From the NCBI GenBank assembly GCA_017446685.1, contig JAFSQI010000010.1:1-64000 (forward strand): a stretch of 64,000 bases of DNA. Reading direction: 5' to 3'. The notes under the pieces were generated by a model that worked only from the letters and a program-made list of their open reading frames with translations, searched no databases and was not told the DNA's origin. Both the position numbers and the translations under genes were made by a program. This document shows, piece after piece, positions 38,467-47,292 of the stretch (the stretch's first letter is position 1; every line of letters starts with the position of its first letter). This stretch comes from Butyrivibrio sp. GTDB lineage: Bacteria; Bacillota; Clostridia; Lachnospirales; Lachnospiraceae.

Positions 38467-38483
38467 TTTTGGATTGGTGGAAT

Positions 38484-38527
38484 GTGATACCCACTACTTT
38501 GTAGGGTGATACCCTCTACTTTGTGAG
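38484..38527. repeat. Two tandem 22-bp repeats upstream of the binding-protein promoter
   Basis: Two direct units, each beginning GTGATACCC and continuing CTACTTTGT, follow one another without a gap and differ at three positions. The last six bases of the second unit are the outer end of the palindromic element at 38522. They could be a regulator binding site. Confidence 0.65.
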
Positions 38528-38683
38528 CGATATACGGATTGCTCCGCTTCGCTCCCGCAATCCTACGGGCATTCGGAATCCGCACTGCCATGCTGCTTCC
38601 TCATGTCCGTTCAGTCTCCGAGGTCACAAGTATTAGCATGCAAGCATGCATACTTGTGACTTCGAATCCTTATATCGCTCACA
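38522..38683. repeat. 162-bp palindromic element at the 3-prime end of a permease gene
   Basis: The ends TGTGAGCGATATACGGATT and AATCCTTATATCGCTCACA are inverted copies with one mismatch. Inside is a second strong inverted pair, GAGGTCACAAGTAT and ATACTTGTGACTTC, flanking GCATGC-AA-GCATGC. No ORF is present. The outer end supplies the TGA stop codon of the permease gene. No target duplication was visible. Confidence 0.8.
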
Positions 38684-39689
38684 TCTTGATACCTGTTGCA
38701 GATATACTCTCAACGAATGATCTCTGAGCGAAGAGGTAAAGAACAATGAGCGGAACGATGATCATAAGTGTTCCGGTAGCAAGAATACAGTTGGAATAAG
38801 CAACTGAAATTGTTGTCTTTACACCGTTAATTCTCTGAATATATGCACCAAGACTATCAACAATTCTTGAAAGAGCTGTACTTACAAGCTTTGTGTTTCC
38901 AAGGAACATTCTGGAATAGAATCCGTCTGTCCACTGCCATACAAATGCAAACAAGAAGCAAGAAGTAATAATCGGCTTAGCCTGAGGAAGCATAATTCTG
39001 ATGAATGTCTTTAATGTTCCGCAACCATCTACGTAAGCTGCCTCTTCAAGGTCTCCCGGAATATTACGGAAATACTGTCTTATCATGTAAATATAAAGAC
39101 CGTTCTTAAGTCCCATACATCCTGCACTCATAAAGTAATAAGGAAGCTTTGAACCACGAAGGTTTAAAGTATCTCCTGTTATCAGCTTAAAGATTCCAAG
39201 AATATCAAAGAATCTGAAGTGCAGATGAAGTGAGCTGGCAATTGTCTGCGGTGGAATCAGGATAACCAGGATAACCATTGCAAACCAGAACTTCTTGAGA
39301 GGAAACTCAAATCTTGCAAATCCATATCCAACCAATGTACAAACTGCAATCTGTAAGCCTGCGATTGTAAGTGAAATAAGGATTGAATTAAATACCGCCT
39401 GCTTGTAGCTCATAAGCTCTGCTGCAAGTCTGTAATTGCCGGTTGTAAAATGCTCAGGTATCGAAACAACTATAGGATTGTACAAATCCTTTTCAGTCAT
39501 AAAGCTGACTGATATTTTGTTTAAAATAGGCTGTAAGATCATGAAGCACATTCCGAAAAGAAGAATGAATCTTATGATGCTTACTGCTTTTTCAGTTATT
39601 ACTTTCTGCAGGAGATAACCGCCGGAGAGTTTGTTTCTTTCCCAAAACGTAAGTTTTTTGTATCCTGCAGTATTCTCCATATTAGTCAT
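38679..39689 (-). CDS. Sugar ABC transporter permease (MalG/LplC type)
   Basis: A 336-residue inner-membrane subunit with about six helices and the EAA loop LEEAAYVDGCGTLKTFIRIMLPQAKP, which contacts the ATPase. An unusual insertion near residues 165-185 (KLITGDTLNLRGSKLPYYF) separates two helices. The C-terminus ends GIKM, where family members normally end near this point, and the stop comes from the palindromic element. The start overlaps the upstream permease by 8 bases (ATGACTAA). Confidence 0.92.
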   Translation of the reverse strand: MTNMENTAGYKKLTFWERNKLSGGYLLQKVITEKAVSIIRFILLFGMCFMILQPILNKISVSFMTEKDLYNPIVVSIPEHFTTGNYRLAAELMSYKQAVFNSILISLTIAGLQIAVCTLVGYGFARFEFPLKKFWFAMVILVILIPPQTIASSLHLHFRFFDILGIFKLITGDTLNLRGSKLPYYFMSAGCMGLKNGLYIYMIRQYFRNIPGDLEEAAYVDGCGTLKTFIRIMLPQAKPIITSCFLFAFVWQWTDGFYSRMFLGNTKLVSTALSRIVDSLGAYIQRINGVKTTISVAYSNCILATGTLMIIVPLIVLYLFAQRSFVESISATGIKM

Positions 39690-40590
39690 AGTAATAAACC
39701 CTCTTTGAAATGAAAAATGATGTTACACCTACAAAGGCAAGTACCAGTAAGAAGTAAACCCATGACATTGCTGATGCATTGCCGTACTGCTGCTGGTCAA
39801 TCATAACCTTCTGTATTTTTTTGATAACCTCGTTGTCAGTTCTCATACAGAAATCAACAACTGTGTAAATCCAGTTTACAAGGAATAGTGAGCTGATCAT
39901 AGGGAATGTGATCTTCCAAAGACTTTCCCACTTTGTACAGCCTTCAATATCTGCTGCCTCATACATACTTGATGAGATTGTCTGAAGTCCTGAGAGGAAA
40001 ATAATGATCTGGATACCTGAAGCAAGAGCTACATCATAAATGTTGTCGATTACTTCGAATACCTTTTCATATGCTCTCATACCGATTCCTGCAGTTCTAA
40101 GGATTTCCTCAAGCGCTGCTGTTACACTGATTCCACTTGTAGTCTGCTCAATTGTCTGCTGAAGTGAAGCCATAAGTTCGTTGTTGGATTCAAGACCAAC
40201 GATAACACCGGATGAAAGGATAACCGGAAGGAAGAATATTGCTCTTACAAGAGCTCTTCCCTTGAACTTCTGATTTAAAATCAATGCTACAAAGAAACTA
40301 AATACTATGATAGCAAGTGAATAAACCATCATTCTTGACATCTCCTCCCAGAGAAGCCTGTTAAATTCAGGATCAACTCTGAAAGCGAAGATGTAATTGG
40401 TAATACCATTAAGTGTTTTTGTTACCTGTCCTGCTGCAAGGTTAACCTCACAAAAACTCATATAACAGGACTCGAAAAGTGGCTTGATCATGAAGACCAA
40501 AAAGCCGATTATGAATGGGGATATGAAAAGATATCCCGATATAGCCTTACGCTTTTGCAAGCCGGCCAATTTGTTTTTCTGCTTACTCAT
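39682..40590 (-). CDS. Sugar ABC transporter permease (MalF/LplB type)
   Basis: The 302-residue subunit pairs with the permease downstream. It has the N-terminal AISGYLFISPFIIGFLVF helix and the EAA loop MYEAADIEGCTKWESLWKITFP. It carries a long periplasmic-side loop (about residues 120-175). Together with the binding protein at 36831-38330 it makes one sugar importer; the ATPase is not in this window. Confidence 0.92.
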   Translation of the reverse strand: MSKQKNKLAGLQKRKAISGYLFISPFIIGFLVFMIKPLFESCYMSFCEVNLAAGQVTKTLNGITNYIFAFRVDPEFNRLLWEEMSRMMVYSLAIIVFSFFVALILNQKFKGRALVRAIFFLPVILSSGVIVGLESNNELMASLQQTIEQTTSGISVTAALEEILRTAGIGMRAYEKVFEVIDNIYDVALASGIQIIIFLSGLQTISSSMYEAADIEGCTKWESLWKITFPMISSLFLVNWIYTVVDFCMRTDNEVIKKIQKVMIDQQQYGNASAMSWVYFLLVLAFVGVTSFFISKRVYYYD

Positions 40591-40604
40591 AATAATTGCC
40601 TCTC

Positions 40605-43202
40605 TTATCTTGTTACAACGTAGTCTCTGGCAGGTACCTTAACACCACCATCAGCAGTAAAATCGCTATAACCGTAATTTACATATACCTTAGTGCCATC
40701 AGCATATTCTGTACAAGATACATCGGTACTTATATTCTCATGTCCGACCATTTCCTGGTTAAAGGTATGTCCCAGTTCATTGTTAAATCTTGTGTAGATA
40801 GCTGTAATGTTATCTTTCATAGCATCGAAGTATGCACCGTAGTACTCTGTGTACAATGTCTTCTGTGTTGCAAAAGAACTTTCTTTCATAAGTTCAAAAC
40901 AAAGACCTGCACCATACTCTGCTGAGTAAAGAATTTCATTTTCCATATTTCCACAGGTGTTGATTGCTCTTCCTGTGTAATCAACTCTGCCATGAACTGC
41001 AAGCTGGTAAAATGGAACACACTCATCAATGATTGTATATTCGCTTCCTCTAAGATCCATGTCTGTAACCATCTGGCAGAATGGAACTGCATAATCATTA
41101 CCACCGTTGATCATAAGAGGTGTACCGCCATCATTGTACTTTTCAAGCTGTTCAACCTGAGACTTTAGTACTGCTTCACGGCTGTTTGTCTTCTTTCTAT
41201 AGAAGTCAGATGAAAGATCGTCACCCAAATCCTGGAATGAAGCACCGGCATTATATTTCTTTGATGCGTTTACAAGATTGTCAGCATATTTATTTGCAAG
41301 ATCAGTATGAAGCAGGAAATATGAATGATCTGCATTTTCTCTCTGACCGTAAGTTACATTACTGTACTCATAAAGCTCAGCTCTTTCTTTACTGATGAAC
41401 TTTGCTGCATCAGAGTATGAGAAGAATCCATCTAAAATATTGCTGTTAAATGCATACTGTGTAATTCCGTTAAGGTAAACCTTATTTCCATTTGCTTCTG
41501 TCTTATTTATCAGGTTCTGCAAATCTTTTTTACTGCCAAGAGCTTTTACCGGCTTAACCTTTGAAAGAACTTTCTGATTTACACCACCATTGCACCAGCC
41601 TGAAAGCTTAACGTGCATATTTGTAAATCCGGCCTGTGTAAGTTCATCAAGAATATCTGATGCTTCATTGAAACTTGTAAGCTTAAGTGGTCTTGATACA
41701 GGAACACCAACAATCTGCTTAACCTTGTCAATTGCTCCAACCATTTCAATTGCAACAGGAGTACTTGTGTCACTTACAAGATCAAGGTATCCTGCATATT
41801 CATTCTGCAAATACTTGCTGTAGGTCTTAGCCATATCTACATAGCTTCCTGAATTTACAAATGTGTATCTCTGTGTAAGTGTCTCATCAGGAAGGTTTAC
41901 TGCATATTCGTAAATATCACTGTTAGCAATATCACCTACATCATATTTTTCTCTCTGGCAAACACTGTACTTGGCATTAACGAAATTGTAGCTATGGTTC
42001 TTTCCTGCAACATCTGCCTGAATTGATGCATAGCTTCTGCCATCCTCAAGAATACAGATGAAGGAATCATCTCCCTCTGAAATTCCGTATACTCCATAGT
42101 AAGCCATTGTATTATGTACTACAGCATCTCTTGAAAGACACATATCCCAGCCGTAGACATTTGTATAGTAACTACTCTGTGCAGTCTTTCCATTGTTAAA
42201 ATTGATAAGTGCGCCGCCGCCCTCAGGTACAAGCATAAATCCTGTATCATCAGGACCACCTGCTCCAAAATAAGGAAGTGGAGTGATTGTATAAATTGGT
42301 GTTTCAGGATCATAGTCAAGATCCTTGAACGGAACCTCTACAACCAGGTCTTTTCCATCAAGCTTGTAAATAATGCTTGCATTAAAAATTGGTGTGTCAG
42401 AAGATGATGATGAATGATCCAGCTCTTTGTCTGCAAGATAGTTATCATATGTATATCCTGCAGCTTCGAACTTATCCTGAATAGTTTTTCTTACGTTATC
42501 CTTTGTTGCAGTTCTTAGAACATAAATTACATTGGTCTCGATTACAGGATAGTTAGCAATAAGTTCGTCTTTATTATCCTTTGGTGTAAGCTTGTTAATA
42601 TCATATTTCTTGTAGTACTGCTTAATAAGATCAGCATCCTTGCTGTCCATCTTGGAAAGATATCCCTCGAAATCCTCTTTTGTAATAACCGGAGGAATTA
42701 CGAATTCCTTCTGAACACTTCCAAGTGAATAATTAACTCTTATCTCATTCTCACCGGGAACAATCTCGTATATTCCGTTCTGAGCACTAAAAGCAAAAGA
42801 GTTGTAAGTTGTTTCAAGTCCCTGTGTGATTGAGTAGGACATGATGAGCGGAGACTGAAGAAATGCTTTCTGATCTTCAAGAGCAAGTGCGTCTTCAGCA
42901 GCTCCCTGTGGATTTGAATACCAAACCTTGCCGCTGTCCTTTACTTCAATCTGGAACTCTGTAGTCTTTGGATCCATTGTAAGTTTTAGCTGACCGTTAT
43001 CAACAACTACAGGTTCCTCGCCTCCTTCATATGCATATGGAGGAATGGCTTCTTTTTGTTCAACAGGAGCTTTTGTATTTATGATGTAAAGTGCTCCTGC
43101 AACTATTATCAAAAGAATTATTATTGAGGGAAGAAGTTTTATAAATCCACTCAATATTTTTTGCTGCAATGCATTTTGATTTTTGTTCTTTTCTTTTTTC
43201 AA
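40605..43202 (-). CDS. Membrane-anchored DUF5696 protein
   Basis: The 865-residue protein has one N-terminal membrane helix (LLPSIIILLIIVAGALYII) and a large extracellular part. Residues about 45-350 are beta-rich; the rest looks like a glycoside-hydrolase-type barrel (FTNMHVKLSGWCNGGVNQ, KVYLNGITQYAF, SFQDLGDDLSSDFYRKK). It matches my memory of DUF5696, often found with sugar ABC transporters. Enzymatic activity is not shown. A TTG start at 43202, preceded by GGGGTGA, is preferred; the longer ORF overlaps the upstream gene. Confidence 0.75.
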   Translation of the reverse strand: MKKEKNKNQNALQQKILSGFIKLLPSIIILLIIVAGALYIINTKAPVEQKEAIPPYAYEGGEEPVVVDNGQLKLTMDPKTTEFQIEVKDSGKVWYSNPQGAAEDALALEDQKAFLQSPLIMSYSITQGLETTYNSFAFSAQNGIYEIVPGENEIRVNYSLGSVQKEFVIPPVITKEDFEGYLSKMDSKDADLIKQYYKKYDINKLTPKDNKDELIANYPVIETNVIYVLRTATKDNVRKTIQDKFEAAGYTYDNYLADKELDHSSSSSDTPIFNASIIYKLDGKDLVVEVPFKDLDYDPETPIYTITPLPYFGAGGPDDTGFMLVPEGGGALINFNNGKTAQSSYYTNVYGWDMCLSRDAVVHNTMAYYGVYGISEGDDSFICILEDGRSYASIQADVAGKNHSYNFVNAKYSVCQREKYDVGDIANSDIYEYAVNLPDETLTQRYTFVNSGSYVDMAKTYSKYLQNEYAGYLDLVSDTSTPVAIEMVGAIDKVKQIVGVPVSRPLKLTSFNEASDILDELTQAGFTNMHVKLSGWCNGGVNQKVLSKVKPVKALGSKKDLQNLINKTEANGNKVYLNGITQYAFNSNILDGFFSYSDAAKFISKERAELYEYSNVTYGQRENADHSYFLLHTDLANKYADNLVNASKKYNAGASFQDLGDDLSSDFYRKKTNSREAVLKSQVEQLEKYNDGGTPLMINGGNDYAVPFCQMVTDMDLRGSEYTIIDECVPFYQLAVHGRVDYTGRAINTCGNMENEILYSAEYGAGLCFELMKESSFATQKTLYTEYYGAYFDAMKDNITAIYTRFNNELGHTFNQEMVGHENISTDVSCTEYADGTKVYVNYGYSDFTADGGVKVPARDYVVTR

Positions 43203-43221
43203 CTTCGTCACCCCTTCATTC

Positions 43222-43881
43222 CTACATTCGGAACATAAATTCTTTTGCCAGGGAAATGAAATATGCAACTCCCTGGGAAATCATGCTAAAGAAGATCATC
43301 AGAATGAAGATCATGACTAGCATTGCAAACAGTGTTGCTACTGTAAAAAGAAGGTTCTTACCTGCAGAGTATTCATGTATCTGCCCCATCGCTGCTATTA
43401 CCAAAAGTGCTGCCCACACAAGTGATAAAGTACTTAGTACGCTATAGAACTCTGCCTCTTCCACAGTTACGAAATTACTGAAAATCATAAGTGGAAACTG
43501 TACAAGCGGATAAGGTGTAAGTGCATAACATGTTGCCATATACACTTGTCCCAGTTTTCCTTTTCCGTCGAAAAGTGTTGTCAGTCCCCAGTTGCCTACT
43601 ACCCAGAGCGCCAATGGGAAAAGAATACTTGCAAGATACAGGAAAATGTTCAAATCTTCCCAATAAACTTTCAAAAAGATGAAGCTTGTATATCTAAGTT
43701 TCAGAATACGTATCAGCAGTGTTAAAGCCAGGATCGTGTTTGCTGCTGCATATGTACCTCTTTTTTCATGTGTCAGATCCCAGAAGCCATCAAGCGGATG
43801 TGTAATGCAATAGAGGGCAAATTTCAAGGAGTCTAAATATTTATCTTTTGGATTATCAATTGTTTTTGTATTTGCTATCAT
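43222..43881 (-). CDS. Yip1 family membrane protein
   Basis: A 219-residue protein with about five hydrophobic segments, including ILFPLALWVVGNWGLTTLFDGKGKLGQVY and VWAALLVIAAMGQIHEYS, typical of the Yip1 domain. The function in bacteria is unknown. It is conserved next to DUF5696, NHL and sugar ABC genes in related loci as far as I recall. The ATG at 43881 has AAAGGG eight bases upstream; an earlier GTG overlaps the preceding stop. Confidence 0.8.
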   Translation of the reverse strand: MIANTKTIDNPKDKYLDSLKFALYCITHPLDGFWDLTHEKRGTYAAANTILALTLLIRILKLRYTSFIFLKVYWEDLNIFLYLASILFPLALWVVGNWGLTTLFDGKGKLGQVYMATCYALTPYPLVQFPLMIFSNFVTVEEAEFYSVLSTLSLVWAALLVIAAMGQIHEYSAGKNLLFTVATLFAMLVMIFILMIFFSMISQGVAYFISLAKEFMFRM

Positions 43882-43886
43882 ATTTA

Positions 43887-45407
43887 TCACCCTTTTTTCT
43901 CTACTACAAAAATATCTGCTGTATCAATTTCGTGGCGAATGCTCTTGATTCTTCCTATACTAATTGGAACAAGAAGAAGAGCAAGTATTATAACTACTAT
44001 CCATACAATGTGTTCTTCAACCCATATTTTTCTGTACTGCTTGTATGCCTTGGAATAATTATCCTCGTCATACTTTAGTTCGAAGTACTTCATTGCTTCT
44101 TTGTAATCTTTTTGTCTTAAAAGAGCTCTTCCGATTCCAATGTAGGCAAGATCATAATTGCCGTTCTGATTCATAACTTCCTGCCAGGCAGCACCTGATT
44201 CTTCATACTTACCCTTATCAAATTCATCGATTGCTGTATAAACAAGCTCTCCGAATGATGTAGGTACAAATGCTGTTATGGAGCAGTCAAGAGAATCAAC
44301 TACATAAAGCTCATGTCCGATATGATCGATTGCTGAAGGTCTTCTGAAATATCCGTCCATATTACCGTTACCACCAAAGGCGAATACCAGTCGGCCCTGG
44401 TCATCATATCCAAAAAGCCTTCCTCTGTTTCTGTCGAGACATACATAAATATCATTGTCCAGAACAGTTACATCGGTAAGAATTGAAGGTCCTTCATAAC
44501 CACCACCGGAGCCTATATACAAATCTCCCATGACACTCCAGTCACCATTTTTTACCAGAATATCATTTCCCATAAGATTGAGCTTTCTTACTGCGCTTTC
44601 ATCATCGCCTGCCTGATCCTCTGTAAGAGCTCTTGTTGTATATATAAAGCCTTCATAGTCCATGTAGATGTTTTCATACTCTGTTGGAACAAAGGATTCC
44701 ATCTTCGCTCTCTGCTCTTGAGAAGCGAGTTTCTTCCATATATAATCTGTCCAGTTAAATGTTACCGGTGTTGCTCCAACGAATCCTGAAAAACTTCCGT
44801 CATTTTCATATTTCACAAGACCCTTATTGATTCCTGTTGCTATACAGTAAACACGTTCTGCTGTATCAACTGTTACTTTTGACGGCTGAAATACAAGCTT
44901 TGGATCAAGAGTATTGTCTGTAGGTTTAACAAATTCCATAATGTAGTTTAAGTCTTTGTCAACCTTAACAATTCTTGCATTTCCCTGATCTGCGATAAAC
45001 AGATTACCATCCTCTGAAACAGCTATATCTGTTGGATTGTTAAGTGTCTCTGAACCCTTAGCTCCTTTTATGCTGTCAATAACTCTGACAACTTCAAGCT
45101 GCTCAGGTGATACTCTGTTAAGTTCTATTATTCTGTTGTTACCGCTGTCACACAGGTAAAGAGTATTGCCATCTGCAAATAATCCCTGAGGATTTTTGAG
45201 CTTTAAGTCAAGCCCTAACTCTGTTGATGTGAACACTTTGCAGGGATTATAAAAGTCTGCACTGTCCATGTAGTCACCCCAATAATCGTAATTATAGGTG
45301 TAACTGTTTTCATTCGATTTTGCCTCGACCTGAACTGGCTGAAGAAATGCTGTTGCTATCGCAAGTACTGCCATTCCGGTCTTTAAAAAGAAATTCTTCT
45401 TACGCAT
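43887..45407 (-). CDS. Exported NHL-repeat protein with TPR segment and C-terminal membrane helix
   Basis: The 506-residue protein has a signal peptide (FFLKTGMAVLAIATAFLQPVQVEA), NHL/beta-propeller repeats (NPQGLFADGNTLYLCDSGNN, NPTDIAVSEDGNLFIADQGN, RPSAIDHIGHELYVVDS), a short TPR-like region near 410-450 (YDLAYIGIGRALLRQKDYKE) and a C-terminal helix (HIVWIVVIILALLLVPISIG). It is probably a surface scaffold or sensor for the transporter cluster. It sits between permease and Yip1 genes in the operon. Confidence 0.82.
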   Translation of the reverse strand: MRKKNFFLKTGMAVLAIATAFLQPVQVEAKSNENSYTYNYDYWGDYMDSADFYNPCKVFTSTELGLDLKLKNPQGLFADGNTLYLCDSGNNRIIELNRVSPEQLEVVRVIDSIKGAKGSETLNNPTDIAVSEDGNLFIADQGNARIVKVDKDLNYIMEFVKPTDNTLDPKLVFQPSKVTVDTAERVYCIATGINKGLVKYENDGSFSGFVGATPVTFNWTDYIWKKLASQEQRAKMESFVPTEYENIYMDYEGFIYTTRALTEDQAGDDESAVRKLNLMGNDILVKNGDWSVMGDLYIGSGGGYEGPSILTDVTVLDNDIYVCLDRNRGRLFGYDDQGRLVFAFGGNGNMDGYFRRPSAIDHIGHELYVVDSLDCSITAFVPTSFGELVYTAIDEFDKGKYEESGAAWQEVMNQNGNYDLAYIGIGRALLRQKDYKEAMKYFELKYDEDNYSKAYKQYRKIWVEEHIVWIVVIILALLLVPISIGRIKSIRHEIDTADIFVVEKKG

Positions 45408-45426
45408 ATCACTTCAACCTTTCAAA

Positions 45427-46290
45427 TTAGTCCTTAAGTCCTGAGCTTGCCATTGTCTCAAGAATCTGGCTCTCTGAGAATACGAAAATGATGATAGGAA
45501 CGATCATTACTACAACCAGAACGGCTGCACCCTGACCTGTTCTTGCAATACCACCTGACTGTATCTGCTGAAGTGCATATACAAGTGTTTTCTTTTCCTC
45601 AGAATAAATATATGTTGATGCTCTGTTGTTCCAAAGTCCCTGTACTGAGAAGATGATAAGTGTCATCCACGCAGGTTTTACGTTTGGCATTACAATTCCG
45701 GAGAATACCTTCCACTCATTGGCTCCGTCTATCTTGGCAGCCTCGATAAGTGATGTAGGAAGACCTTCCATGAACTGCTTCATAAGGAAGAGTCCCATAG
45801 GTGAGGCAAACGCCGGTATAATGATTGCCCAATAGGTATCAATCCATCCTAATTTGTTAAGTATCAGGTAGTTAGGAATCTGTGTAACCATACCTGTGAA
45901 CATCATGGCTACTGTAACTATTCTAAAGAATCCTTTGTTACCAGGGAAATCGTACTTGGCAAGCACGAAAGCTCCCATGGATGCAATTATCAGATGTCCT
46001 GCTGTTCCAACAAATGTAATAAAAACTGTATTGAAAAGATATCTGGTAAATGTAACCCAGGACTTTCCCATTGTTACAAACAAATCCGAAAAGTTATCAA
46101 GTGTCGGATGCTGTGCAAAAATCTTTGGTGGGAATTTGAACAACTCATCCAACGGCTTTAAAGCACTACTTACTGCATATATGATCGGGAATGCCATTAC
46201 AAAAGCTACTAATAATAGGAAGAAATACAGTGCAATATCTCCGGCTACCGATCTATTAGGTTTTCTTTTTTTAATTAACTTCCTACTCAT
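45427..46290 (-). CDS. Sugar ABC transporter permease (MalG type)
   Basis: A 287-residue subunit with six helices and the EAA loop LIEAAKIDGANEWKVFSGIVMP. The ATG at 46290 lies one base after the stop of the preceding permease, so translation is probably coupled; the longer TTG start is too close to AAGGAG. It belongs to the second importer, with the fusion binding protein at 47293-50250. Confidence 0.92.
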   Translation of the reverse strand: MSRKLIKKRKPNRSVAGDIALYFFLLLVAFVMAFPIIYAVSSALKPLDELFKFPPKIFAQHPTLDNFSDLFVTMGKSWVTFTRYLFNTVFITFVGTAGHLIIASMGAFVLAKYDFPGNKGFFRIVTVAMMFTGMVTQIPNYLILNKLGWIDTYWAIIIPAFASPMGLFLMKQFMEGLPTSLIEAAKIDGANEWKVFSGIVMPNVKPAWMTLIIFSVQGLWNNRASTYIYSEEKKTLVYALQQIQSGGIARTGQGAAVLVVVMIVPIIIFVFSESQILETMASSGLKD

Positions 46291-46291
46291 A

Positions 46292-47230
46292 TCAAGTACC
46301 AACTCTCCTTAATAGACTCTGGATTGCCTTGTTACACAGTATCATCATCAGGAACAAGATTGTTGCTATTGCACAGGCATAACCCATTTCAAATCTTGAA
46401 AAACCGTAGTCAAACAAGTGTGTTACGATGGTACGTGCAGCGTAATCTGTACTTGGATATCCGCAAAGAGCCATTGTTACATCGCATACACCAAATGAAG
46501 AAGTAATTGTCATAACTGCACCGAACATAAGCATTGGCTTCATGTTTGGAAGTGTTATGTACCAAAGTTCCTGCCATCTGTTCTTGATTCCATCCATGTA
46601 ACCGGCTTCAAACTGAGCTCTGTCTACACCCTGAAGTCCTGCTACGAATGAAAGGAATCCGGTTCCCAAACTCATCCACAAAATAACAAGCATACATATA
46701 GGAAGCATATACTTTGGATCAATGAACCAGAGTTTTGGAGCATCTATAAGTCCTACACTCATAAGGAACGCGTTTACATAACCATAAGCATCTCCTCTGA
46801 AGAATACTGAGAAGATTACATAACAGTTGCCCGCAATAGACGGTGCATAGAACACGATGACAGCAATTGATCTGATCCATCTGGGCAATTCATTGATCAG
46901 CCACGCAAACAGGAAGGACAATATGTATCCAAGGGGACCTGTTATAATAGCTATCATCAATGTGTTCTTTACACCAATCAGAAAGATATCGTCCTGCAAA
47001 AAGAGTGAGATATAATTCTGAAGTCCAATGAACCGAGGAGGTTCAAGTATGTTGTAATATGTGAAACTGTAGTAAATTGAAGCCACTACCGGGAACACAT
47101 AAAACATCGTGAATAAAATTGCGTAAGGTGCAAGGAAGAGGTAGCACATTTTTCTGTTCTTGGCCTTTTTCCATGCCACATTCATATTGTGTTTACGCAG
47201 TATAAAATATTTCTGCAGATATTCCTTCAT
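46292..47230 (-). CDS. Sugar ABC transporter permease (MalF type)
   Basis: A 312-residue partner permease: MCYLFLAPYAILFTMFYVFP at the N-terminus and EAGYMDGIKNRWQELWYITLP as EAA-like loop, in which the usual EAA reads EAGY. AGGAGAG precedes the ATG. The gene is 62 bases after the fusion binding protein gene. Confidence 0.92.
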   Translation of the reverse strand: MKEYLQKYFILRKHNMNVAWKKAKNRKMCYLFLAPYAILFTMFYVFPVVASIYYSFTYYNILEPPRFIGLQNYISLFLQDDIFLIGVKNTLMIAIITGPLGYILSFLFAWLINELPRWIRSIAVIVFYAPSIAGNCYVIFSVFFRGDAYGYVNAFLMSVGLIDAPKLWFIDPKYMLPICMLVILWMSLGTGFLSFVAGLQGVDRAQFEAGYMDGIKNRWQELWYITLPNMKPMLMFGAVMTITSSFGVCDVTMALCGYPSTDYAARTIVTHLFDYGFSRFEMGYACAIATILFLMMILCNKAIQSLLRRVGT

Positions 47231-47292
47231 TTTCCGCTCTCCTGTAGCTGTGGTTACTATTTAAGCTTTTCGCCAAATAGTAACCTATTGTG

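Noticed and set aside
38484..38527. Possible start of a CRISPR array (tandem repeat)
   Set aside because: Only two units, without spacers, and no cas genes.
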